A stretch of 37,745 nt of DNA. It comes from Branchiostoma floridae (lineage: Eukaryota > Chordata > Leptocardii > Amphioxiformes > Branchiostomatidae). The stretch is taken from assembly GCF_000003815.2 (NCBI RefSeq), contig NW_023365791.1:169509-207253 (forward strand), given 5' to 3'. Shown here piece by piece: positions 1-11,300 of this stretch. The notes below the pieces were generated by a model, which did no database searches, was not told the origin of the DNA, and saw nothing but the letters and a program-made list of their open reading frames with translations. Within the stretch, counting starts at the first letter, position 1; every line of letters starts with the position of its first letter. Both the position numbers and the translations under genes were made by a program.

Positions 1-931
1 TTCATGGCTATAAGGGGACAGAGAAAGCCTATATATTCAGATGCTCTGAGTTGCATCATTATCATTCATTATATGCGATACGAAATATATATTTTGCGTC
101 GTCCGTTCAATTTATACCTTTACTAGAGTAGGAAAGATCCATGATGATTTTGCAAACTGTTAATGGTAATGGGGAAAAGAAGAGTGTTAAGAATATATGT
201 TGCTATTTTTTGGATTTTCTATAGGAAATATCATATCTTGTGTTGTCCGTAACGGTTTCAAATTCATACATTTACTGTGATTGTAGAGTATGGAAGATCC
301 ATGATCCTTTTGCCACCTGTTATGATAAAGGGGTATTAAAGAAGACTGAAGTGAGAAGAATATATGTTGGCCTATATGTTGCTGTTGCTCTTTAATAAAC
401 ATGTGAACGCGTGACATAAATATATGATCAGAAAGCACTTTTTAATGCTATAAAGTTATACGTAGTAGATTCGGTTTACAGAAGACCATTATATTAGAGG
501 CTTGTACATTTATCTATCATAACTCTATATAGCTGATAAATGTAACCGATATTGGGGAAACAAGCAACAAAAAGAAGCTATATTGAACTTTTTGTGGATC
601 CCCCTCAATAGCTTACAGAACGTATCACAAAAATCTAGGATCAGAGAACAAATTTTCATGCTATATATATTATATATATATAGTGTAGAAGATTTGATGT
701 ACATTTTAGAAAAAGACCATCATCGTATTAACACACACATATTTCTTTACTCCATATAAATGATCCATGTACTCCAACTTGTTGATGCCAATGGGGGAAA
801 CATGTGATAAAGATAAGCCACATGTACATCATTATTTTTGTGGATTCTCCTAAAGAATTAACAGATTTTATGACAGAAATCTATGATAAGAAGGTACTTT
901 TTTCATTCTATGTATCTAGATATAACTTGTA
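1..931. repeat. Diverged AT-rich tandem repeat, left part
   Basis: No gene is visible. Phrases such as 'gaagatccatgat', 'atatagctgat' and 'ttttgtggat' recur at irregular spacings of roughly 130-270 bp near 130, 300, 520-600 and 760-830. This suggests about four decayed copies of one unit. The same phrases reappear at about 2215-2290, after the Helitron-like element, so that element seems to have inserted into this array. The two largest open frames here are AT-rich and show no protein-like composition. Confidence 0.45.
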
Positions 932-933
932 AT

Positions 934-2194
934 TATATTTCAGCCATACCATAGGTATGGTGAAATATATTGTATTCGTAATGTTTCTTTCTTTCTTTCT
1001 TTCTCCTGTCAAATCTTCAAATCGAATCAACTCCGCCATTTTTTGACCGATTGACTTGAAATTTGGCACAAAGGTAGAGTAAGCCAATACCCCCAGGTGT
1101 TTTTTTCATTTTTTTCATATCTGCCTTTAAAATGATTTTATTGAGGTTTTTGTCAATTTTTATGTATATTTCGGGCTCCTGTACCCTGGTATTACAGCCG
1201 AATGACATGAAATTTGGTACAGAGGTGCCTTGATCATATGCTCACCTAGATTCAATAACAGTTTTGGCTTACGGTACAACAAATTGCTTAATTTGCGATT
1301 TTTTGCCATTTTTTTACCAAAAAAGGACATTTTTGGCTCCTGTAGCCTCGTTTTGCAACCAAATGATCTGAAATTTGGTATAAAAGTGCCCTTCAATTAT
1401 GTGCACATAAATTCAATAAAAGTTTTCCCATACTGTACAACAAAATGCTTAATTTTGCGATTTTTGGCCATTTTTTGACCAAAAAAGGACATTTGTGGCT
1501 CCTGTAGCCTCGTGTTACAACCAAATGATCTCAAACTTGACATAAAAGTGCCCTTCAATTATGTGCACATAAATTCAATAAAAGTTTTCCCATACTGTAC
1601 AACAAAATGCTTAATTTTGCGATTTTGGGCCATTTTTTTACCAAAAAAGGACATTTTTGGCTCCTGTAGCCTCGTTTTGCAACCAAATGATCTGAAATTT
1701 GGTATAAAAGTGCCCTTCAATTATGTGCACATAAATTCAATAAAAGTTTTCCCATACTGTACAACAAAATACTTAATTTTGCGATTTTGGGCCATTTTTT
1801 TTACCAAAAAGGACATTTGTGGCTCCTGTAGCCTCGTTTTACAACCAAATGATCTGAAATTTGGTATAAAAGTGTCATTCAATTATGTGCACATAAATTT
1901 AATAAAAGTTTTCCCATACGGTACAACAAAATGCTTAATTTTGCGATTTTATGGCTCCTGTTCCCTTGATTTACAACCCAATGACCCGTAAATTGGTAAA
2001 GGGGTGCTCTAGATATCTATTCAAATGACCCATGTATAATTTTTGGCATGGACCACTTTACAATGATATATTTGGGATTTTTTTTGTCATTTTCCAATGG
2101 CCAAAGGGGTCAACGACCTCAAGGCCTATTGTTGCATGATGGAGATGGCTGAAATATGCTGTATTTGCTCTCAAGCAAATGTCGGCCTTTCTAG
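934..2194 (+). mobile_element. Non-autonomous Helitron/Helentron-like element (copy 1)
   Basis: The left end reads ATATTTCAGCCATAC and is at once followed by its own inverted copy (palindrome about 935-970). The right end carries the inverted match ATGGCTGAAATAT (about 2147-2159). A perfect 7-bp stem follows (ATTTGCT 2163-2169, loop CTCA, AGCAAAT 2174-2180), then a 10-nt spacer, then CTAG at 2191-2194 with a T behind it. An asymmetric terminal inverted repeat plus a 3' hairpin is the known layout of Helentron/Helitron2 elements, and CTAG|T is the classical Helitron 3' end. No Rep/helicase reading frame is present. A related copy in the opposite orientation lies at 18627-22033. The 5' boundary is accurate only to a few bases. 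Confidence 0.65.
1165..1990 (+). repeat. Internal tandem array, about 160-bp unit
   Basis: About five units share 'ggctcctgtagcctcgtttt', 'aatgatctgaaatttggt' and 'gtgcacataaattcaat', with a period of about 160 bp (for example 1328, 1489, 1650, 1812). The last unit is shortened. The reverse complement of the same unit forms the array at 21278-21960. The open frames across this array are repeat translations, not genes. Internal minisatellites are common in non-autonomous Helitron-like elements. Confidence 0.85.
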
Positions 2195-2290
2195 TATTCA
2201 GTATACGTTTCAGGAAATACCATTACCGTAGTACTAGAGGCTGATACATTTTTCTATATATAATCCATATAGCTGATCCATTTAGCCGTC

Positions 2291-2890
2291 ATCCTACGAA
2301 TCGACCCCTCTAGCGGGGATTGACGAATAGCTCCGACGTTTTCAAAGTCTTATCATGTCTCTCCAGCGGGATGCTGGTTTGTCAGAAGAGCCTGCCGTGC
2401 TTTTGTGTCGCCTTGTGTTTTATGTCACAACTTAGCACGGGAAGACTGTGATCGGTCAGGAAAATCGTCTTAGCATTTTCAAGTTGTCTTTTGTCATGAA
2501 TCAAAGGAAGGGGTGGAAACGCATTTTTTAGTCTTCATTTCTGTGGATAGTTCTTAACCAGCAACTACACTGGCTAAGCTTAGGGGCAGTTGGGCCACCC
2601 TATATGTTATCCTTAGAAGAGTCTCTTAATTTTGTACGTTACACACAGTAGAATGTATATTGCACTTCGCCGTAGACTGCACTTATAATGTATGCTAATG
2701 ATAGAAAGATTCTATTAATTTATACAGAAATGAGAATCCCTCACTCAAGTTAATATGATTAGCACTAAAAATCGTTTTTCCTCAATTATTGTGAAAACAA
2801 TATAATTCTACAATTTCGCTATTACATACGAAGAAGCAAGAATAAGCCGAGCTTAGCTACGCTAGACGAAATCTATAACACGTTTTACAT
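2291..2890. other. Intergenic, no feature recognised
   Basis: AT-rich sequence with no supported coding frame, RNA gene or paired repeat ends. Confidence 0.4.
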
Positions 2891-2948
2891 GTATGTTCTG
2901 TCTTTGTTGTGACCTGCCCTCGGTTGGGCAAAAATGTACCATAAAGTC

Positions 2949-3122
2949 TTCATTCATTCATTCATTCATTCATTCATTCATTCATTCATTCATTCATTCA
3001 TTCATTCATTCATTCATTCATTCATTCATTCATTCATTCATTCATTCATTCATTCATTCATTCATTCATTCATTCATTCATTCATTCATTCATTCATTCA
3101 TTCATTCATTCATTCATTCATT
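2949..3122. repeat. (TTCA)n microsatellite
   Basis: About 43 perfect tandem TTCA units over 174 bp. It creates spurious Ile-His-Ser-Phe reading frames. Its purity suggests recent expansion and a polymorphic length. Confidence 0.98.
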
Positions 3123-4480
3123 GCCTCTGGCTCACTTTTTTATTTAGCCAGGCATCTATCTTATCTCTTCAATTCTATTATCTATGACCCCTTATGAATA
3201 CCTGGTGGCATGGAGGCAAGTCTGATGAAATCCTTGACACTTGATAAGGGCAGATGATGAAATGTATTGTTTCAGCTCTATACATGAAAACTTAAGAATA
3301 ACGTAATGTTCATTACATTCAATCAGACATGTTACCTATGGCCCATTTTCATATCCATTTCCATACAGCCGCGTATCCCCGAAATAGATGCCCAGTCCAT
3401 AGCTATTAGGAGTGTCGGTATCAAGTTAACTACTACAACAGCGTAAGAGATGACATTAGGAACGTTCTAGTTCCTTAATACTCCATCAGACGAAGTCTAA
3501 TTCGGCAGTGAGTGGAAAAACGTCACTTTAGATCTTGATAGAAGAGAGGAAAATGACCCGAAGGTCCAGATTATCTAGATTAAATCTTCCAACGGAAGTA
3601 CTAGCCATAATGTAGTCAAGCGCTACAGGGCAGGAAAGGGGTATTTTCATTAGTACGGAGTCATACGTTCTGCAGATATTATGAAGTTTGCTATGGGCTA
3701 TACATTGGTCAATTACACAAGATAATTTATCTTGTTCAAACGGAAGAGGGGGGGGTACAATTTAGGGCTGAAGACCAAATGTTGGTAATACGATAAAAGA
3801 CTTATCTCTTGCAACGCACAGAGGTTTGTACATAGTTATGATATGCCCATCTGTGGTATCAGGCTATTTCCAAGTGTAGATGAGAGCAATGCGTAGATAT
3901 AGTAGATTTCCATAAACTGTACACACAGTTGATTTCAGAGTAAATATATGTACATGCATTTGCTATTTGTGATCGTCCAAATGTTATTGTATTGTCATCA
4001 GTTGAATTCAGCAATGTACATGTAGTTGGCTGGACGATTGTAGAGTCTGGAAGATAAGTATTGAAAGAAACCAAATAATCACCAATATACTATAAATGCA
4101 TTGAAGCTGATACTGACAAAAAACCGTTTCCATAAGTGTAAAATGAAAAAAGGCAAATAAAAACATGGAGGTACAACTAGTAAACCAAGTTATCCACTGC
4201 CCCATTGGCTACACTGCCAATTGCTATCTTCTCATTAGTCGAACTAATTATGATTGACAGTCAGGATCAGTCTGTCAGTCTGTGCTGTCCACACATCAAC
4301 ACGTCTACTGTGCGCATTTGACATTCCCCTTTCACACACACTTGTCGCACACGTATGTCACACACGTATGTAACCAATCACTGTTAGTTCTATTTCCGTT
4401 GAAGATTAAAGGTCCTAGTCTTGGACATGAAGATTAAAGGTCCTAGACTTGGACATGACTCAAGTTGCAGTTGCGGGTGC
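3123..4480. other. Intergenic, no gene recognised
   Basis: No supported gene. The only local structure is a 27-bp direct duplication ('gaagattaaaggtcctag') at about 4401-4456 and a small 'cacacgtatgt' duplication near 4350. Confidence 0.4.
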
Positions 4481-5389
4481 TTTAAACTGAACTTGAAAGA
4501 AGTAGTGAACGACGTTATGGTTACGAGATGAGAGAGAATCCCCCGAATGCTCCAAAATGAAGCCGGAATTCATTCCATAGCTATGAATTATGCTGACTTT
4601 GATGGTTTCACCTGTACCCTTTATATGGCATGTTTGAACATATATACACAGAAAAATAGTTATACTAAGATCTCAGCTATTACTCTTACGCCCTGCTATG
4701 GTCTACTACAACATAACTTAAACCATGCGTCCATTACGCGCCCTTTCAACCGTACACAGGGGGCCATTCTGGAAGATTGGCCATTCATTTGGCTTAAAAC
4801 AGAAGGGCAGCGTTTTGCAACTGCGATTCATCTGGGAACAAACTGCTCTCTCCGCAAACTCACGGTGTCAGAACTCACAAGTCTTTGACATCCTCGCGAT
4901 TATAGGCAGAACAAATGGCCTGTGTGACATTTTGTACATCCGCTTCGTAGTCAGGAAGACTGGTACCAAAAGAGGCCTGCTTCCGAAGCTAGAAGAAAGA
5001 TTTATATACCGTGTCTGTGAAATATACGGCTGCAGTTTCAGACGAGCGTCTAGGGAAGCCAGTCTGTTCCCCGTGGCACAGGAACGACAGTTACATGCAG
5101 CATGGCGACCTCCCGTTGCCGAGCGTCTCCTCAAGCGAACCGGTGATCCATGAGCGTTAATGACGAGAGGCAATTTTCCAGCGAGCAGTGTAATTGTAAC
5201 CTATAGCCGGAGGCGTGACACGCAGCAGTATTGTTGATTGGTAATAGGGCACGATGAACATCGTATATGTATCCCGTGGAGAGCGCAACCCCACAGGAAG
5301 ATGACGTGGGCGGTTTTCCCGGACCACAGGCGCGCACAGGAACATAATCTACGTTGAGGAACTGGTCGTACTGTTGCGCCGTCCTTCGG
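4481..5389 (+). promoter_or_regulatory. Upstream region of the secreted-protein gene
   Basis: The stretch just before the signal-peptide exon is richer in GC than its surroundings, above all 5040-5480. It carries overlapping open frames on both strands (4547-4888 and 4725-5153 on plus, 5131-5602 on minus). None has recognisable protein features, so they are read as by-products of local composition. A promoter or 5' untranslated region is likely here, but no TATA box or initiator could be fixed. Confidence 0.25.
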
Positions 5390-8300
5390 ATGCATCTCCT
5401 GGCGGTGTTGTTGGTACTCTCGGGCCAGCACCGCCTCCTCCTCGCCCGGGGAGACCCGGACATCGCAGCGGGGAAGCTCCGCATCGGTCCCGAGGATTGG
5501 CTGAGAAATTTCACCAACGCCACGGAAGAGCGTGACTTCGTAAAACTTCAGCATCTTCTGACCTATGTGGTGGAGAAGGCTGGGGATAAGGAGCTCGATC
5601 AAGACATCCTCGCATCTCTTAAGGTAAAGCTAATAGAACGGTCGTTTTCTTTAAGGGCGCTTTGTATCAATCAATAACCGTTTCCATCAGCGAGTAAGGT
5701 TTTAGATCATCAGATACATAGGTCAGCGCATTTAATTGGTGCGTTGTTTTCGATTTTTCATCTCACTGGTCCGTGTATTTCTTGTTTGCTTTGGTTTACA
5801 GAGCGCGAAATAGATTTTTTGAATAATGCCTATTCTTCTGGTCCCACCAAAGATTTATATACCCCTTTTTAAAGTTGCGCTTGTGGTTGGTAGTTTACGA
5901 CTGTGAAGTGGTGAGTTGATTGGTAGGTGCTCACTTCGCTTCGTAAAACATTGGTTGTCTCCATGAATAGATGTTCTATTGTAAATAACCAAACCGTAAA
6001 ACCCCGCGTTAAGAAAGCAAAGATAAAAGAATACCGAGAACCGTGACCATTTCCACTCTTGTGTGCCGAAATTTTCCAACTCATGCACTATAATGCTAGT
6101 TCACCTTTATCCGCGGAGTAACCTATATCCGTTTTAATAGGCTTTTTATCGAGTATCGAGTCGACGAATTCAAACTGAAATATTTGAATTTGGAAACCAA
6201 CGGCCGCTAAGACTTCTATCCTGAAATACCCTGTTTTCAAAAACAAAGGATATAGGTTACCTGCCGGATAAAGGTGAACTAGCGTTATGTATATAACCAA
6301 TGTTTAGGAGATTGAAGGACATACTGAAAATTAATGCCATTCCTATACATCTACTTCCTTACGGGCATTACAGTATTACTGCAAATGCTGTTCCCAATAC
6401 CAATGAATTAAAAGAATTCCCGAGGATAAATCCTATGATTATAATCGACCGTAGTGATAGCGCGTCCGTCGTGACATTGTCAAAACCTGGCAAGGGCAAA
6501 ATGTCCCCTGGAAACGGTTGACCTCCAGTTGTCCGTTAGTAGAGGACAGATTGGTTACCTAGAGGCGACCCTCTCTTATCGGGTATTCAACCCAGTGCAC
6601 TGCAAGGACCTGCTTGCGAATCAGTGGAGACTAAAGTTAGAGGTTACCAGATTCATTTGACTACTAATCTCCAAGCAGATCCTATAATGGCATAAGTGGA
6701 ACCAAGGAGTATAGTCAGCCAAAAGGTGTCCATTTGCCTTGTAGCGAAACACACTACCCGATAGCAAAACACACTACTCCTAAGCCGGCTTTTGATAGTA
6801 TCTTATGCTACAGTAAGACCTGCTTGGAGATTATTGACTACTACACATGCACAGCGGAGCACACAGTCTCTACATACATGATGAAAGAGATTGCTCAAGG
6901 AGACTGCATAGAACGCCCTTTCCTGACTTATTCTTTATGTCTACTTTCACGGAACATATTGTTTTTGCTCAGTTCCTTCCTCGTCCTCTTCATTTTTTCG
7001 TTCTGAACCAGAGGTGGGTACCGGTGTGACAGCGATCTCGCCCCCCCGGCGATCTGCCCCCCCCCCCCCCCGGGGGGCGAGATCACTAGCGTTTTCGCCC
7101 CCCTTTAGCGTTTTCGCCCCCCCCCCCAAGAGCAGCTGGTTACTACATATTACAGGTGCGCTACCTGGTACTATACTGCACCTGGGGAGTAACGTGTATG
7201 GTGTGTTACCTGGTACCTTATGGCACCTTATTACCGTACCGTAAGATGCCTGTCATACCTCGAAAGTCGNNNNNNNNNNNNNNNNNNNNNNNNNNNNNNN
7301 NNNNNNNNNNNNNNNNNNNNNNNNNNNNNNNNNNNNNNNNNNNNNNNNNNNNNNNNNNNNNNNNNNNNNNNNNNNNNNNNNNNNNNNNNNNNNNNNNNNN
7401 NNNNNNNNNNNNNNNNNNNNNNNNNNNNNNNNNNNNNNNNNNNNNNNNNNNNNNNNNNNNNNNNNNNNNNNNNGTACGAACGTCGACGTGCCAGTGTAGA
7501 CTATCTACGCGCAAGTTGATATAGCTGTTGCTAAATGCTACACAAACACTGGTAAAGTACCAGTCTTAAGAAACACGGGTAAATGCATCAGTTCCTAAAT
7601 ACTAGAAAAAACAGTCATGTTGGAGGTGAAGATATCCCTTGGCCAGGTGCATATACCAAAATGTGCGTCATTCTAATCAATACCTAATATTTGCATAATT
7701 AATAAAGACATTACATAGTTCTTTTGTGGTCACTTCATGGTAGAGACTTCATATTGGAGATATATAGGTTGTTTGAGGACAGGTGAATACAATCAAATAC
7801 ATCTTATGTCAAGACTCAGGTATATGCAATAATGGGAATACAAGGGACCCAACCCTCCTTGTCTGAAACAAGTTCAACTATCTTATTACCATGTAATTAC
7901 GTTAATATTGATACTATGAATGGGTTTATGTATCAAACTCGTGTACTTATATCATTATGAAACTGCATTTTGTCATTTATACCAATCAACTTCTAAAATG
8001 CCATGTAAACCCGTTTTTTTTGGGGGGGGGGCGAAATCGCTAAAGGGGGGCGAGGTAGGGGGGCGAGATCACTAGCCGGGGAGGGCGAGATCGCTAGCGA
8101 TTTCGCCCCGGGGGGGGGCGAGATCGCTAGTGATTTCGCCCCCGGGGGGGCGAGATCACGGGGGGGCGAGATCGCTGTCACACCGGTACAAAATCGTTTT
8201 TTTCTTATCGGCCCGGTCCAGAAAAACCGGTATTTCAAAAACTCGGTGGACCGGATATGAGACCTAGTAGAATGAAGATGTTATACTCACAGAAATTCAC

Positions 8301-11300
8301 ATGTTTGGGGATTACAGGTTGAAGAAAATAACAAGAGCGAAGTAGAGTACAGTTTATTGTAATTTCGACCAAGTCAACCGTATAGTGGCAATTAGCCAGT
8401 ACTCCACCAAACAGATTTCTTTGCAGCGAAATATACCATTGTTCCGAGTATTGTCCTTTCACAAGTTTTCACGAACAATAAGGTCCAGGTTCAGGTCCAA
8501 ACCTGGACCTGATCCTCTGGACCTGGACCGGACCTCGACCTGAATTTTCTGTACCGGTACCCGCCCGTATTCCGAACAATTTAGATCAATGACCTAGACC
8601 TGTATGTCACCATGATTACCCGTAAATTTTCTTTCTATTCTTCTTCTTCTTTCCTTTCCGATCTAATTAGGTCAATGACCTAGACCAGACGGCGGTCACC
8701 ATGGTTACCGGTAAAGTAGCAGACACCCTGTGGTGTTCGACGACATTATGTAGCAAGTGGCAGGAGAGAGTTGGAGGGGCTGGTCACTTCACATAATATA
8801 AATGTGTTTGAGTAAGTTTGGACAGAACAGTAGTTTGTCAGGCTAGACCATTCATGCGAAGGCAAACGATATGGTGGCGTCGGGCGTGGCGTAACTGGTA
8901 GAGCGTTCGGCTCGGAATCTAGAGGTTCTGAGTTCGATCCCCGCCTTGCCCCCCGACGTTGTACCCTTGGGAAAGGCACTTTACACGACCTTCCTCACTA
9001 CACCCAGGTGTAAAAATTGGTACCTGACTTCGGTCGGGGAGGTAAAAGACTATCTTAACCTTCTGTACCGTGTATGTATGTGGCACTGTTAATATAAGTT
9101 ACAACTTGATTGCAGTGCCACATTGTCCTCGTCTGTCCAAGAGCAAAATAGAAGAAAAAAAAGAAGGCAAACGATATGTGCTAGTATTTGCTTGCAAATG
9201 TTACCTTTCTAGTCATTATTATGGATTCTATGCAGCAAAGAACCTTTGCTGCTCTGTCTAGACTTGATTGATTCGATACAGCGTTTCGTGCTTGTCAAGT
9301 TTCCCTAACGCTGAGTGGGACAATACCACACGTCCCTGGTGTCAAGTCGTCGGTTTATAGTCCGTTGACGTACTCCCAAACCATTACCTGTGTAGACGAC
9401 TTACCTATCCAAATCTCCGAAATTTCCGTGTAATCCAGTTTTATTTCTGCGTATCTCTTTTTGGAGCCAGACTCTCATAAACCTGAGCTGGCTATTCGCT
9501 AATTTGCGTCCATACCCACTACACTAAAGCTTCTACAAGGTCATCAGAATCATCAAAGGATCCTCAGTGTGCATTCTGTGATGACCTGCACCTAGAAATG
9601 ACTTCTACATGATCTCTAATGGTTGGCCTTCGTGCCCCCATACACACTTAATCAGGTACAGTGAAAGCGTGTAAGCTCCATGGACTCAGAAAAAGAAAAT
9701 AACATAGCTAGTATTCTAGAAAGAGTGCACGATTGGTCACCATACAAATACCATCAAACTGATATCTTTTGCACCAGCGAAGATTTGACCAGTGTATTGG
9801 CAGCCAAACTCTGTTGAAGAGAATATTTCATAAACGGAAACCGATTCTGTTTTATGGACAATATTTCAGCTAAACGTAAAGAGATGAAAATGATCTGGTC
9901 TGGATTAGTTTCCATTAACTTCACATTGAAGGTCGGTAAACTTAATTTTCTTAAAATTAGACCAGATTCATGGTCATTCGGGGAATTTTAATTGTATTCA
10001 TTCAGTCTGCTTCCCAAGACTGCAAAAATAACCGGGCAAATGATTCAAATATAATTGCATGTTGCTCGCCAAGTTTGTACTGAATATGTCAAGTTCTAGT
10101 CATAAATCAACATAAATGACGGTTGAGTTATTGCCGTGGACCTGTACCGGTGACAGCCGGACGCAGTGGGCGTTCCTGCCGCATCTTGACATGAAGGTAT
10201 ATCTTGGAAATGAAAAGTAGTCTCTACCAGAATGACTACTCTACTAGCTATTGTAGGGAGAATAATTTGCCAGGGTAGTTTTGTTACCAGAGGAGTTGGT
10301 CGGCCGCGCCATAGGAAAAACATAAACATAATCCTCTTGAGTGGACTGACTCTCTTGGCCAATTTCACGATTTTGGGGCGGAATTCTACGATCCCCACAC
10401 CCCCATAGGAAGGCCTGGTGGAGGCTAGATGAACAGTATCGAACCTATCTCTGCCCGACCTCTCCAACTTTCAGAAGTCGTTTTAACTTTCTCTAATCTT
10501 GTCTTATCATCTCTTCGGTAGTGCAATACATTGTTTATAAAGAAGGCATAATTCAGCCCTTGGCTGCAACGCCTTTTTTAACGAATAAACCGTTTGATTT
10601 AATTTGATTTTTTAATCTCCAAGCAGCTCTACTAGATACTAAAACTTAGTTGACCCTTTATTTGGATACTGCTTTGCCACTGATAGATCTGCTTGGAGAT
10701 TAGGTCTTCGTAAAGTTAATCGCTGAAATGCTTAAGTTCACAGTACAATTAATTGCAATAGAGTGTTTTACAAGTCAAACAATGTCTCAGATGTAAACGT
10801 TATTCTTATGCTGTTCCAGTGTGACATTATGAAAGTAAATGAAAGAACGTGCAATCGCATGAGGTTTGGAGACCTCTTTGACCCTCATTGCTACATCAAG
10901 ATCTAATGTGCATATAATGGATTCATGGAGAGAGGTAGATGCTGGCATTGGGTAGATATGGATTGATGTATGGACAAATAGACGTCTTGCTATATAAATA
11001 GATATGAATGGTACATCCAAATTATAATTGGCTTGTATTTCAACTTCATCCGGCCTTACAAAGGAATTATGCTGGCTGAAAGTAAATCTCAACATCCCCC
11101 TCGGGACAACGTTAACTCCATGTGATATAAATCATATCAATATTATATTACAAGAACCACAAAACTGTCGATGTGAAATGTATGATACCAACAACATAGC
11201 CAGAAAGTGTGCTAGATAGCAAGTACTTTCTTAACAACCAAGGCATAAAAATACGGCCGTCTGGCACCTTTTTCTGGCCAATACCTAAATGAACCGATTT

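Noticed and set aside
1160-1991. Open frames of 78-159 codons on both strands
   Set aside because: They follow the 160-bp minisatellite and repeat with it. No protein-like start or domain.
2893-3197. Long Ile-His-Ser-Phe reading frames
   Set aside because: They are translations of the (TTCA)n microsatellite.
4547-5153. Two overlapping plus-strand frames of 113 and 142 codons
   Set aside because: No domain, signal or splice support. They overlap each other in different frames in the probable promoter/5' UTR region.
5131-5602. Minus-strand frames of 130 and 133 codons
   Set aside because: They are antisense to the supported signal-peptide exon in a GC-rich stretch.
8874-8945. Possible functional tRNA gene (also 32179-32250)
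   Set aside because: A- and B-box-like words are present, but the fold is degenerate and the sequences continue into a shared SINE body and tail.
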